Source of the DNA: Bacteroidales bacterium
GTDB lineage: Bacteria; Bacteroidota; Bacteroidia; Bacteroidales; Bacteroidaceae
Length of the DNA: 48,671 nucleotides
Assembly (NCBI GenBank): GCA_015060965.1
Contig: SUXN01000022.1
Location: forward strand, 1-48,671
Direction: 5' to 3'
Shown here: positions 8,462 through 17,903 of the stretch, in pieces
How the letters are laid out: every line of letters begins with the position of its first letter
Numbering within the stretch: the stretch's first letter is position 1
Program-made: the position numbers and the translations under genes
Notes under the pieces: generated by a model
The model's input: the letters and a program-made list of their open reading frames with translations, nothing else
What the model was told of the DNA's origin: nothing
Databases searched by the model: none

Positions 8462-8635
8462 TATTGTAGGTGAACTGGAACAGTGAATTGTAGTTTTCTT
8501 CCCCAAGGTCTACCTCAATATAATGGTATCCCTCTTCGGTTGCCGGGTTGTGCCAGTTGGTGTGGAAAAAGAAGGTGCTGTTGTTCTTTATGCCGTCTAC
8601 AAGGTAGAGAATGCTTCCCTCTTCGGGGTCGGCAG
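8462..8635 (-). pseudogene. Copied internal fragment of the GH89 gene
   Basis: 174 bp that align without gaps to 11283-11456, inside the F5/8-type C-like domain of the GH89 gene, with four mismatches by my reading (about 98% identity). It is an internal piece with no start or stop of its own, so it is a displaced gene fragment rather than a gene. Its left end abuts repeat DNA and its right end abuts the tail of an unrelated reading frame, consistent with recombination between repeats. Confidence 0.9.
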
Positions 8636-8640
8636 ACAAA

Positions 8641-8751
8641 AAGGTAAGTCTATCCAATAGCGAATACCGCAAGGCTGCCCGTGAAGTGGATTATGTCGCC
8701 ATTGGTAGATATGAGCAGGCTCAGAAACGTGGGAACTCTATGAAGTTATAA
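8641..8751 (+). pseudogene. C-terminal remnant of an unknown gene
   Basis: Directly after the copied GH89 fragment, an open frame without a start runs to TAA at 8749-8751. It encodes a typical soluble-protein tail, ending EVDYVAIGRYEQAQKRGNS and then MKL. Frame and composition look genic, but the 5' part is gone, apparently replaced by the fragment at 8462-8635. I do not recognise the family. Confidence 0.4.
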
Positions 8752-8851
8752 ATTTCAATTATCCTCAAATAAATTCTATCAAAATATGGTGGAATTATCA
8801 TTGGGTATTTTCTTTTTTTACTGATAGCCATCTTATTTGGCTAACTTTTGC

Positions 8852-8859
8852 TACTTTTG
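8852..8859 (+). promoter_or_regulatory. -7 box of the AlbA_2 gene
   Basis: TACTTTTG fits TAnnTTTG and lies 18 nt before the chosen ATG at 8878. It overlaps the in-frame upstream ATG at 8848, arguing against that start. No good -33 box is seen. Confidence 0.45.
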
Positions 8860-8877
8860 CATCTGAATAATATAAAT

Positions 8878-10362
8878 ATGGTTGAACATATGACTAAAGA
8901 AGAACTTAAAGAAAGAATAGCAGATTTGGAATGGGATGACTTTGAAGCAAAGACTGCTAAAAGTGAATTGCCCAAGGATATTTGGGAAAGTGTCAGTTCT
9001 TTCTCCAATTGCTATGGTGGTTGGATAGTTCTTGGTGTGAAGCAAGAGGGTAAAACGTTCTCCATTCAGGGTGTGGATAATATCGAAAAATTGGAGCAAG
9101 ATTTTTTCAGCACATTAAGGTCGCAGAAATTCAATGCACAATTGATTGCTCAGCCAAAAAGATATATTATTGATGATAAGAAGATTTTAGCATTCTATAT
9201 ACCTGCATCAAAAATCAAACCCATTTATTACAATGTACCTTCAAATACATATATACGAATGGGAAGCGGTGACCAGCGAGCAACAGAAGCGGAAATTAAC
9301 GCAATGTTCCGGGACCAATCATTTGGAATAAAGACAGAACAGTTTATTCCTATGAGTAATTTTGATATGGTCAACATTGCTTCATTGCAGTCATATAGAA
9401 GCTATGTGAAAGCGTATAATCCAGATCGGGCATATCCCGAATTGGATGATGCTTCGTTCTGCAACAAGATTAAATTCTTGAACGATAATGGAGAAATTTC
9501 CTATTCGTGTCTCTTGATGTTTGGCAAAGGAGAGTATGTACAGCAATTTGTACCCACCTTTGCATTAAGTTATCTTGAGATACCCGGCATAGATGTTTCC
9601 AGTGCCAAGCAGCGTTATACCTATAAATTGCCTGAACAAGACAATATCTGGGAATCATATTTAATCATTATGAGACGACTGCAAACCGTTGTAAGTGTGC
9701 CTTTTGGTAAGATAAATCACCTTGGCATTGCAGAGCATGACACATCGATGTCTGATATTGTCAGAGAGGCCCTTGTGAACTTCTGCCAGCATGCCGATTT
9801 CTTTAGCCCTCTCAGATCTTCGATACATGTGTTCCTGAATCGCATAGAGTTCTTGAACGCAGGAAGTTTTCCAGTAGCATTAAACAAGATGGTTGGCAAG
9901 TTCTTCTCTATGGCAAGAAATCCTGGTATCTCAAAAATGTTCCGTTGGGCAGATTTGTGTGAGAACGAAGGTTTCGGTATGGATGAATTGCTATCGTGGC
10001 AAAAGATTACCAACTCCAAGGTTGAAATCGAAAGTGAAAGAGAATTTTCGAGAGTAATATTATATCTCCCTGAAAATGGCGCGAATCTTGGCGCGAATGA
10101 GGCTCAAACCGTACAGAGTGGCGCGAATCTTGGCGCGAATGAGGTTAAAATCACACAAGATGGCGCGAATCTTGGCGCGAACAAGCAACGCATATTACAT
10201 GCAATTCAGATTGACAATACACTGTCTCTCCTTAAACTTCAAGTCCTGACCAATATTCCACTACGAACCTTACAACGAGAAGTAAATGAACTGATTGCAC
10301 TTGGAGCACTCGAAAAAGGAGGAACAAGAAAAAATATAATTTGGACTATAAAAAACATATAA
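8878..10362 (+). CDS. AlbA_2 (Schlafen-type) DNA-binding/ATP-binding protein
   Basis: 494 residues from the ATG at 8878. The N-terminal AlbA_2 domain (about 10-130) shows EAKTAKSELPKDIWESVSSF, the small-residue turn GGWIVLGV and YIRMGSGDQRA, as in predicted regulators related to the RecG C-terminal region. The middle segment has a degenerate ATPase-like lid (IVREALVNFCQHADFF, then NEGFGMDELL). Near the C-terminus a 42-bp unit is repeated about 2.6 times, giving three GANLGAN blocks (DNA from 10078), followed by a winged-helix-like segment (LSLLKLQVLTNIPLRTLQRE). These proteins are usually transcriptional regulators or accessory defence/mobile-element genes. It stands alone between repeat clusters, so its target is unknown. 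Confidence 0.8.
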   Translation: MVEHMTKEELKERIADLEWDDFEAKTAKSELPKDIWESVSSFSNCYGGWIVLGVKQEGKTFSIQGVDNIEKLEQDFFSTLRSQKFNAQLIAQPKRYIIDDKKILAFYIPASKIKPIYYNVPSNTYIRMGSGDQRATEAEINAMFRDQSFGIKTEQFIPMSNFDMVNIASLQSYRSYVKAYNPDRAYPELDDASFCNKIKFLNDNGEISYSCLLMFGKGEYVQQFVPTFALSYLEIPGIDVSSAKQRYTYKLPEQDNIWESYLIIMRRLQTVVSVPFGKINHLGIAEHDTSMSDIVREALVNFCQHADFFSPLRSSIHVFLNRIEFLNAGSFPVALNKMVGKFFSMARNPGISKMFRWADLCENEGFGMDELLSWQKITNSKVEIESEREFSRVILYLPENGANLGANEAQTVQSGANLGANEVKITQDGANLGANKQRILHAIQIDNTLSLLKLQVLTNIPLRTLQREVNELIALGALEKGGTRKNIIWTIKNI

Positions 10363-10560
10363 AAGTAACCAAGTGCAGGACAAAATGGTAATCAAGTAAC
10401 TAAGTCGAATGAAAAAGTAACTAAGTCGTTCTAAAGTGCAGAAGTAGCAAGATAACTCAAAATATGAGTTTGTGCCAAACCAAGAATAACAGAACCCGTC
10501 AGCATCCCGTAAGAACTGCCGGCGAGTCCCTAGCATAAACAAATAGCCTATCCTAATCTA

Positions 10561-10745
10561 TTGCAACCCGCCCGGCATGAGCTTCGCCCATGCTTCGTGC
10601 GACCTGTTGCAGCTCGGCTGTCGAGCTTTTGGTAATTGCTTTATTTGCACCTTGACAGCTCTCGCTTATTGCAACCCGCTCGGCATGAGCTTCGCCCATG
10701 CTTCGTGCGACCTGTTGCAGCTCGGCTGTCGAGCTTTTGGTAATT
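10561..10745. repeat. Two direct copies of a hairpin repeat, period 108 bp
   Basis: Units starting near 10561 and 10669 share about 75 bp: the GCAAC...GTTGC hairpin also found at 515 and 7983, then AGCTCGGCTGTCGAGCTTTT, itself a dyad. The second copy runs into the 3' end of the GH89 gene, whose stop codon lies inside the repeat end. The 5' flank 10363-10560 holds only an AAGTAACTAAGTCG-type duplication. Confidence 0.8.
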
Positions 10746-13700
10746 ACTTAACCAAAACCTTTTTCCCACCAACGATGTAAATGCCGCTTTTGGTACTGTC
10801 CGGTACCATGCGGCCGTTCAGGTCGTATATGGAACCCACGGTGGCGCTGGCTGTGATCTCCTCAATGTCCGACGTTGCAAGCAGTGCGCGGTAAAGCTCG
10901 TCGAGCTTGTTGTATGTGGCATCCATCTCGTCATTGTCGACGCTGTTCTCGTACAGGTACTTCGCTGCTACCATAAGGTTGTAGATGTTCTCAACCTCGT
11001 CCTTGGTAACATCTTCCCTGTATGCGCTCTTGATGGTGCTCTTGCCGCCGATGGAGCTGAGTCCGAACTCTCCCATGTGCCAGTATGTACGCTCGGCGAG
11101 TACCTTGAAACGCAGGTAGCGGTAGTTCTTGCCGCAGTCGATGATGTCCGATGTGTAGTCGGTGCTCGATGCCTGTGGCAGTCCCTCGTCAATGGTATTC
11201 ACCTCTTTATAGTTCTGCTTGTCGTCGCTGCACATGAGGGTGATGGCGTCGGGAAAATCCATGCCGCTGCTTGTCGTGCGGGTATTGTAGGTGAACTGGA
11301 ACAGTGAATTGTAGTTCTCTTCCCCAAGGTCTACCTCAATATAATGGTATCCCTCTTCTGTTGCCGGGTTGTGCCAGTTGGTGTGGAAAAAGAAGGTGCT
11401 GTTGTTCTTTATGCCGTCTACAAGATAGAGTATGCTTCCCTCTTCGGGGTCGGCAGCATTGGACCAGATGTAGTTGGCTGCATTCGGGTCCTTGGCCTGC
11501 ATGGTAATCTTTGTTGTCTTGCCACGGTCTACAACTGTCGCAAGGTCATTGATCAGTGTCTCTACTTTTGCAATCAGTTCTCCAAGGTTATTTCTGCTCT
11601 CGCCTTTGCTGAACACAGCTGTGTATGTGGCATCCTCAGCAGCGTACATCTGCAATACAGGCTCGGTGCTTACGATGCGTCCATAGTGGTCCTTCCAGCC
11701 GATGAAGTCACAACCCTCGCCTGCGGCTGCCTCAATGGTAAAGGGTACGCCGCGTGACACTTCCCACTCTGTGGCCTTTGAACCGTCGGGGGTCTCGTCG
11801 GTAGATACTGCCACGGTTCCCCATTCGTTGTTGTTGGCCTTGACGGTTATGTGTGATGCTGTACTTGAGTACTCTGTGATGTTGAGGATTATCTCGTAGC
11901 ACATACGGTTGAGTGTACCCTTTGCGGGGTATGCTCCCAGGGTGGTGTTGTAGCCGCCTTTCCATGCTCCGTCAAAGCGTATACGCATGTGTGTTATGCC
12001 AAGCGGAATGTCGTAAGGGAGCAACACGTTTATATTGCCTTCGCATACGTCGGTGTTCTGCGCATTGCGGCTGCCGACGCTCTTTAAGTGCTCGCCCTCG
12101 TCATCAAAGTCTCCGTCGGAGTTGAGGTCTATGTATGCGCTCAGGAAGCAGTACTTGAGGGCATCGCTCTCGAGGTCGCTCCATGTAACGTCGAAGCTTG
12201 CGCCGCGCGGAACATCCATGATGCGCGGAACGGTGTTGAACAGCGTTGCCGGGGTGTTGCCGGTCTCGTATATGACATCGGCGCTACGGTTGTAGTATGC
12301 GAATGTTATCTGTCGCACGAACTGTGCCTGCACGGCAACGTCGCTCCAGTCGGCCTTGTCCTCTGCAGGAACGCCCCACTTGTCCTCTATGAAGTTCGCG
12401 GTGAATGTTGCCGCTGCCTTGCCGTAATATGTGTAGGGGTTGCTGTTGCTCACCTTCTTGCCCTGGGCGTCGCTCCAATGGCTGAAGTTGTAGCCGGTGT
12501 TCGGTGTGGCGATGATTGTCACAGCTTCGGTATTTGTTACCGATAGCTCCTCGCTGCCTTCGATGGCTACTGAGCCGTTGGCTGCGGCTGTAACGGTTAC
12601 GGTACGTGCCTCGGTGATATCCTCAACGATGGCGATGCCGAATGTGATGCTTGTGCCGTCGGCGAATGTTACAGTGGCTTTTGAACGTCCGATTTCGGCA
12701 TCGGCAGGTATCTCCACCGACAGCCCGTCGGCTGTGAGCATCTCGTTGCTGTTCTTTGCAAGGTCGCCGTTGAGGTCAATCCAGATGCTTGTGATTTCTG
12801 TCTCCTTGCCAACCTCAAGCGGTAGCTCTGCCTTCTGTCCGCGGAATACCTTGGGGGTGACATTGCTGCCGGTGGCGTCACGTGTTATACCCATAGGGAA
12901 TATGAAACTGTTGCCCTCGCCCCTGATGCGTCCGAAATAGTTTCCGAAAGTCTCTTTGGCCTTCTCGGTCGCACTCATGTCGGTGGGGATATTGACGGTA
13001 GAGTAGTCGTAGTCGGTGAAGTTCACTGTCCATGGGTACTCGAAACCATTGAACCAGCCGCCTGACGGTGCACCGCCGTTGCTCTCGAAGAACTTCTTCC
13101 AACGTGCATAGTGGAAGTCCTTTATTAGTCCTGCCCAGCAACGGTTGGAGTAGTCGTGCAGGTCGGTGTCGCCCTTTGACCACACTGTCACCTGTGTGCG
13201 TGCGTTCCACTCGAGCCAGTTGCGGTCGTTGACGGTTGTGCCCTCAACCTCGTCGGCAATGTTGCGTGCGAGACTTGTCCAGCGCTCAAGCTTGAAGTTC
13301 TCGTCGTATGAGAGCATCGTGTCAAGGTCGAGCATCAGCTGCAGGTAAAGGTTGTAGAGACGTTTGTATTCGTCGGTGTTGCCCTCGCTCTTTGCTGCAT
13401 TGATAAGAGGCAGCAACTCGTATGCATAGTCCACCATCGATTGGCGTATGACATCGATGACATCGTAGTTGTAGTTGGCGATGCCGTCTTCGGTGGTGAT
13501 GAGGTCACCTATTGATATAAGCTCGTCGGCTGCCACAAGAACCTCTTGCGTGTCCCAATAGATGGCTGCTGTGCTCCAGCTCGATACTCGGTCGGGAGCC
13601 CATTTGGGGCGTGCGAGGATGACGGCCTCCGATGTTCCCTGCTGGTCGTTGGGGCAGTTCCATACCGACTCCTTCAGCCTGTTCAGTGCCGAGAGTGCTT

Positions 13701-15225
13701 TCTCGTTCTTTATACCGTAGCGTGCATGGGCGTACTCCTCGAGCCACTCGTCAACGGTGGGCGGGTTGCTTGCATCCATCCAAGGAAGTTCGAACAGCAT
13801 GTCATAGAGAATCGGGTTGGTCTCTGTGCCCTCGGGGGTGGCGCCCACACCTTTCATGTTGCTCTTTGATAGGGCAGAGAAGTAATCCTCCATTGTCGTC
13901 TGCAGGCGTCCGTGCATTCCGCTGCGTCCGCCGAAGTTGTGGAGCATACAGAAAATGAAGTCGCATCCGCTGAAGTATGCAGTGTTCCACTTTGCCTTTC
14001 CGCGTGCGTCGGCAAAGAGGTCAAGACCTATGAAACGGTCGCTGTAGCCCTTGTTCTTCATCACGCTGAAAGCGCCGCTCTGTGGCACGCCCTGCCAGTA
14101 CTGGATAATCCATTTGGCTTTGTCGGGGGTGTTGTAAAGGCTCTTCTCTTCACTGCTTACTCCTGCAAAATAGTCGTCGAGGTATTTCATCACGTTGGGG
14201 TAGCAGTTCTCGTTTGTGACGCCACCGGGCAATGAACCTTCGTGGAAGGGGTCCATGCTGTAGAACTCCGACACGCCCATCACCTCCTCAAGGTGCTTGT
14301 AGTAGATGGGGGCAAGGTTCTGGTAGCTTGTGCTTGCAGGGTTAAGGATGTCGGGACGTGTGTAGCCGCCGGCCCATGTGCCGTTGTTTATGACGTGTGC
14401 CTTGTTGAAGCCTTCAATGGTGTAATTTGTGATGCAGTTGGGCACCTGGCCGCTGAATCCGGGAATTACAGGCTGCATGCCTAATTCGCGCATACGTTGC
14501 AGCATGTTGCGGCAGAGCTGCTCCTGGCGTGTATACCACCAGTCGGGGTTACCGTTCATCACCACATCCTTGGCATTGATTGTTCCACCCCATCCCTCGA
14601 GGTTGTTCATGGCGAACCACGCGATGAATCCCGGGCCGGCAATATAGCTGTTGATGTCGCTCTCGCTGATGCCTATCTCACGCAGGAAGTTACGTGTCAC
14701 CACGTCCAGTCCCACAAGGTTGAGCGGAGCGTTTATGCCGTGCAGTGCCATCCAGTCAATCTCCTTCTGCCAACGGTCCCATGTCCAGAAGGCCATCGAG
14801 TAAGAGAATGTACAGGTGTTGAAGTCATAGCGGTATGCCGCGCTGCTGGTGCGCTTCTCCTCGGCAGCGGGAACAGGCAATGACACTGTTGTGAGGTCGG
14901 TTGTGAGGTTGTTCCATGTGAGGTTTATGTGCGCGTAGTGGTTGAGGTACCAGTTGATACCTGTTGCCACCGACAGGACGCTGTTTCCCTTGATGCAGGG
15001 CTTGCCGTCCTGCGAGGTGATGACAAATGCGTCTTCTCCGTTGGCTCCTGTGAGCGAACTGTCGATTACTGTGACGAACTTGTCCGATGCGCCCTTGCCG
15101 CCGATGCGGTCGAGTAGGCCCGTAATGGCCTCCTGGGGAGTAGCTACAGGCGCCTGTGCCTTGACTGTGACTGCTGCGAAAAGTGTCATCAGCAGCAGAA
15201 CCAGTGTGGTAATTCTTTTTCTCAT
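10744..15225 (-). CDS. Multidomain GH89 alpha-N-acetylglucosaminidase
   Basis: 1493 residues with signal peptide MRKRITTLVLLLMTLFAA...KAQ. The first ~730 residues follow the NAGLU/GH89 plan: an N-terminal domain, a barrel with FWTWDRWQKEIDWMALHGIN, the acid/base region DPFHEG (Glu329) and FCMLHNFGG, then the helical C-terminal domain. Family members remove terminal alpha-GlcNAc from host glycans such as heparan sulfate or gastric-type mucin. Downstream come a calcium-loop-like segment, an InlB-type repeat, a GEVED-like domain (YIDLNSDGDFDDEGEH), a second InlB-type repeat, an F5/8-type C-like carbohydrate-binding domain, a short helical module and a YDLNGRMVPDSTKSGIYIV tail suggesting surface sorting. 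It is far longer than the ~700-900 residues of simpler members. A diverged 83-bp promoter repeat precedes it. Confidence 0.93.
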   Translation of the reverse strand: MRKRITTLVLLLMTLFAAVTVKAQAPVATPQEAITGLLDRIGGKGASDKFVTVIDSSLTGANGEDAFVITSQDGKPCIKGNSVLSVATGINWYLNHYAHINLTWNNLTTDLTTVSLPVPAAEEKRTSSAAYRYDFNTCTFSYSMAFWTWDRWQKEIDWMALHGINAPLNLVGLDVVTRNFLREIGISESDINSYIAGPGFIAWFAMNNLEGWGGTINAKDVVMNGNPDWWYTRQEQLCRNMLQRMRELGMQPVIPGFSGQVPNCITNYTIEGFNKAHVINNGTWAGGYTRPDILNPASTSYQNLAPIYYKHLEEVMGVSEFYSMDPFHEGSLPGGVTNENCYPNVMKYLDDYFAGVSSEEKSLYNTPDKAKWIIQYWQGVPQSGAFSVMKNKGYSDRFIGLDLFADARGKAKWNTAYFSGCDFIFCMLHNFGGRSGMHGRLQTTMEDYFSALSKSNMKGVGATPEGTETNPILYDMLFELPWMDASNPPTVDEWLEEYAHARYGIKNEKALSALNRLKESVWNCPNDQQGTSEAVILARPKWAPDRVSSWSTAAIYWDTQEVLVAADELISIGDLITTEDGIANYNYDVIDVIRQSMVDYAYELLPLINAAKSEGNTDEYKRLYNLYLQLMLDLDTMLSYDENFKLERWTSLARNIADEVEGTTVNDRNWLEWNARTQVTVWSKGDTDLHDYSNRCWAGLIKDFHYARWKKFFESNGGAPSGGWFNGFEYPWTVNFTDYDYSTVNIPTDMSATEKAKETFGNYFGRIRGEGNSFIFPMGITRDATGSNVTPKVFRGQKAELPLEVGKETEITSIWIDLNGDLAKNSNEMLTADGLSVEIPADAEIGRSKATVTFADGTSITFGIAIVEDITEARTVTVTAAANGSVAIEGSEELSVTNTEAVTIIATPNTGYNFSHWSDAQGKKVSNSNPYTYYGKAAATFTANFIEDKWGVPAEDKADWSDVAVQAQFVRQITFAYYNRSADVIYETGNTPATLFNTVPRIMDVPRGASFDVTWSDLESDALKYCFLSAYIDLNSDGDFDDEGEHLKSVGSRNAQNTDVCEGNINVLLPYDIPLGITHMRIRFDGAWKGGYNTTLGAYPAKGTLNRMCYEIILNITEYSSTASHITVKANNNEWGTVAVSTDETPDGSKATEWEVSRGVPFTIEAAAGEGCDFIGWKDHYGRIVSTEPVLQMYAAEDATYTAVFSKGESRNNLGELIAKVETLINDLATVVDRGKTTKITMQAKDPNAANYIWSNAADPEEGSILYLVDGIKNNSTFFFHTNWHNPATEEGYHYIEVDLGEENYNSLFQFTYNTRTTSSGMDFPDAITLMCSDDKQNYKEVNTIDEGLPQASSTDYTSDIIDCGKNYRYLRFKVLAERTYWHMGEFGLSSIGGKSTIKSAYREDVTKDEVENIYNLMVAAKYLYENSVDNDEMDATYNKLDELYRALLATSDIEEITASATVGSIYDLNGRMVPDSTKSGIYIVGGKKVLVK

Positions 15226-15288
15226 ATTATGTTCTTTTTATTTTGCGGCAGTGAATGTGCTGTATCGCGCATATAATATACAATTAAG

Positions 15289-15378
15289 CAAAGATAGTGA
15301 AAGGCGAGTGGAGAATAAAACATGTTTACTTGTTTTTTATCCCGAGCCGCATCCTATATTCGCGTTAGTGCAAAGATA
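15289..15378 (-). promoter_or_regulatory. Diverged 83-bp promoter repeat upstream of the GH89 gene
   Basis: Minus-strand TATCTTTG boxes begin at 15289 and 15371, 82 bp apart. The interior keeps the pattern GCGAATATAGG, a CTCGG motif, an AAACATGTTT palindrome in place of AAAGTTTACTTT, and CCACTCGCC. At the -33 position of the proximal box, GTTT stands in for TTTG. The proximal box is 64 bp before the start codon. Confidence 0.6.
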
Positions 15379-15410
15379 AGAATATTTTATTAATAATGTG
15401 TATGTTAGCA

Positions 15411-15451
15411 TAAAAACACATCAGGACACCCTTGAGAGCGTCCTGATGTGT
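15411..15451 (-). terminator. Terminator of the TonB-dependent receptor gene
   Basis: A perfect 12-bp stem (ACACATCAGGAC at 15416-15427, complement at 15440-15451) followed on the minus strand by TTTTA. It lies 16 nt past the receptor stop codon. Confidence 0.85.
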
Positions 15452-15466
15452 GGAGTGTCTGTGGCT

Positions 15467-17857
15467 TTACAATTCCACAAGAATCCTGAAATTTATCTGT
15501 CTGCCGGTGAGGTAGTTCGGCACGGCATAGTTGTTGTTGCTCACGTCGCTCACCCAGTAATACGAGTTCACGTTGTTTATGTCGAGCAGGTTGAATGCGT
15601 CTATTCCCAACCACACGTTCTTGAGATATTGGCGTATGCCTGTGCGGTATATGTGGTCCTCGTTGTTGAGAAGGCGGTACGACATACCTATATCCACGCG
15701 CTTGTATGCCGGTGCGTTGAAACGCTGTTTCTCACGGCCTGTGTGCGGTGGGCCGAAAGGCAGTCCGTCGGCATATGCTCCCTGCAGGCTCATCTTCCAG
15801 CGGTCGGTGCCGGGGAAGTAGTCGGTGAAGTAGAGCGACGCGTTGAAGCGGCTGTTGGTGGGGCGGGGTATCCAGTCGCCGCCTTTGATCTTCTCTTTTG
15901 TGTCCATTATGGAGAATGTCAGCCATGAGTCTGTGCCCGGCACGAACTCGCCGAACAGCTTGAGGTCGAGTCCTGTGGCATATCCGTGGGAGCAGTTCTC
16001 GCCGTAGTAGACTATGCGCACGTTGTCCACATTGTAGGGGATAAGATTGTCCAGCTTCTTGTAATATGCCTCGGCGGTGAACTTGAACGGGCGGTCGGCA
16101 AGCTTGAAGTGGTAGTCGTAGCCCAATACAAAGTGTATCGAGCGCTGTGACTTTATCTTCTTGTTGAGTGTAACAGAAGAAATGCCTTCAACTGTTGTCG
16201 TGTCGCGCATCTCCTTGTAGAACGGGGTCTGGTAATAGACACCTGTGGCGAACCTGAATGTCATGTTGTCGTTGAATTCAGGGATAAGTCCTATCGATGC
16301 ACGCGGTGATATTATGCACTCCTTGTTCCAGTCCCAATAAGATACCCTCACTCCGGCGTTTATGGATATCACACCTATGCTGTTTGTGAACTTGTATGTA
16401 TCCTGTGCATAGAACGAGAAACTGTTGCTCTCGCTGCCGGTCCTTGACTTGAGGCTGTACACGGGGCGAAGGCCGTCGGGGTGCACCGGTACGTTATATC
16501 CTGCCGAGTCGCGCAACTCCCACTCGCGCTGGTTGTCATTGAACTGCTGGATTTTCCATTCGGCACCCCAACGCAGGTTGTGTGCCCCTATGTAATGGCG
16601 TCCGGTGAACGACAGACTCTGCACGTCGGCCTCAAGGTAGTTGCGTGCGTGCTCCATATATCCTCCCACGCTCATTGTCTCATCAGTGTTGATGTCGTTC
16701 AGCCAGTATTCTCCCACAATGTCGTATGTCTCCTCCTCGTTGGTGTTGAATGCCGAGGCCTGCAGAGTGAACTGGTTGTACTCGTTGGGTGTGTAGTTGA
16801 GTGATGCCGCGCCGAATATTGTTCGGAAGAGGTCGCGTTCCCATCCGTCGAAATATACCTTGAACTCCTTGACATCTTCCAGGGTTCCGAAGCTTGTCTT
16901 GCGGTCGCTGGGGGTGAACTCGTACTCGTTGCGTGCGATGTTTCCGATGAGGCTCAGGCTTAGCTTGTCGGTTATACGCCAGTCGAGATACGCCTGGTAG
17001 TCGATGAATGCAGGGTTATACTCTCCTTTGGTGTCAAGGGTTCCCAATAGGTATTGGTTGCTTTTGTAGCGTAGTGAGTTGGAGAAACTTATCTTGTTGT
17101 TGCCCCAGCCTGCATATATGCTCGCACCGAGCATGCTCAAGGAGATGTTGCTCTCAAGTTCGCGCGGCTTGCGGTAGGTTATGTCGAGTACCGACGACAT
17201 CTTGTCGCCGTACTTTGCCTCGAATCCACCGGTAGAGAATGCTATCGAGCCCACCATGTCGGGGTTGAGGAAGCTGAGTCCCTCCTGCTGGCCGGCCCTG
17301 ATGAGCAACGGACGGTAAATCTCTATCCCGTTGACATATACACTGTTCTCGTCGAAATTACCGCCACGGACATTATATTGCGAGCTCAGTTCGTTGTGGG
17401 AACTTACTCCTGCCTGTGATTTTATTATATCCTCAATGCCGTTGCCGCTTGCCGAGGGGTTGAGGCGCAGTTTCTCGGGTACATCAATCTGTTGGGTAGT
17501 GGTCATCTGCCGCTCCTTGTGTATGATTTCGGCATCGTCGAGCATGATGTCCGCCGGGGGAAGGGTGACGTTTACGACGAGTGTGTCGGTGGGGTTCTTG
17601 AAAGTGCGTTTGCGTGTCTGGTAGCCGATCATCGAGTATGCGATGACAAGGCTGTCGCTGCTCTCGCAGGTGAGCGAGTAGTTGCCGTTGAGGTCGCAGA
17701 CAGTGCCCACAGGCTTGCCCACAACGCTGACATTGGCAATCTCTATGGGCTTCCGGTTCTGGTCGGTGACACGTCCCTTGATGGTCACTTTCTGTGCTGT
17801 AGCCCCCTGTGCAAACAGTATTGCGAAAATGATTGTTATATATAATCTGAATCTCAT
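15467..17857 (-). CDS. TonB-dependent outer-membrane receptor with N-terminal carboxypeptidase-like domain
   Basis: 796 residues. A signal peptide (MRFRLYITIIFAILFAQGATAQ) is followed by a carboxypeptidase regulatory-like domain (about 24-110: VTIKGRVTDQNRKPIEIANV). A plug domain follows (about 120-240: GNGIEDIIKSQAGVSSHNEL, NVRGGNFDENSVYVNGIEIY), then a beta barrel ending in aromatic-rich strands and a terminal VEL. Such receptors import a ligand with TonB energy. No SusD partner is adjacent, so it is not a classical starch-utilisation-type pair. It shares strand with the GH89 gene downstream but is separated from it by a terminator and a promoter. It starts 46 bp after the transferase gene and may be cotranscribed with that. 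Ligand unknown. Confidence 0.9.
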   Translation of the reverse strand: MRFRLYITIIFAILFAQGATAQKVTIKGRVTDQNRKPIEIANVSVVGKPVGTVCDLNGNYSLTCESSDSLVIAYSMIGYQTRKRTFKNPTDTLVVNVTLPPADIMLDDAEIIHKERQMTTTQQIDVPEKLRLNPSASGNGIEDIIKSQAGVSSHNELSSQYNVRGGNFDENSVYVNGIEIYRPLLIRAGQQEGLSFLNPDMVGSIAFSTGGFEAKYGDKMSSVLDITYRKPRELESNISLSMLGASIYAGWGNNKISFSNSLRYKSNQYLLGTLDTKGEYNPAFIDYQAYLDWRITDKLSLSLIGNIARNEYEFTPSDRKTSFGTLEDVKEFKVYFDGWERDLFRTIFGAASLNYTPNEYNQFTLQASAFNTNEEETYDIVGEYWLNDINTDETMSVGGYMEHARNYLEADVQSLSFTGRHYIGAHNLRWGAEWKIQQFNDNQREWELRDSAGYNVPVHPDGLRPVYSLKSRTGSESNSFSFYAQDTYKFTNSIGVISINAGVRVSYWDWNKECIISPRASIGLIPEFNDNMTFRFATGVYYQTPFYKEMRDTTTVEGISSVTLNKKIKSQRSIHFVLGYDYHFKLADRPFKFTAEAYYKKLDNLIPYNVDNVRIVYYGENCSHGYATGLDLKLFGEFVPGTDSWLTFSIMDTKEKIKGGDWIPRPTNSRFNASLYFTDYFPGTDRWKMSLQGAYADGLPFGPPHTGREKQRFNAPAYKRVDIGMSYRLLNNEDHIYRTGIRQYLKNVWLGIDAFNLLDINNVNSYYWVSDVSNNNYAVPNYLTGRQINFRILVEL

Positions 17858-17903
17858 TGTACTTGTGTGCGTGTATATACTAATATATAACGCGGTTTTT
17901 GGG

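Noticed and set aside
12088-12546. Long plus-strand frames opposite the GH89 gene
   Set aside because: They are antisense shadows of a well-supported coding region with GC-rich third positions.
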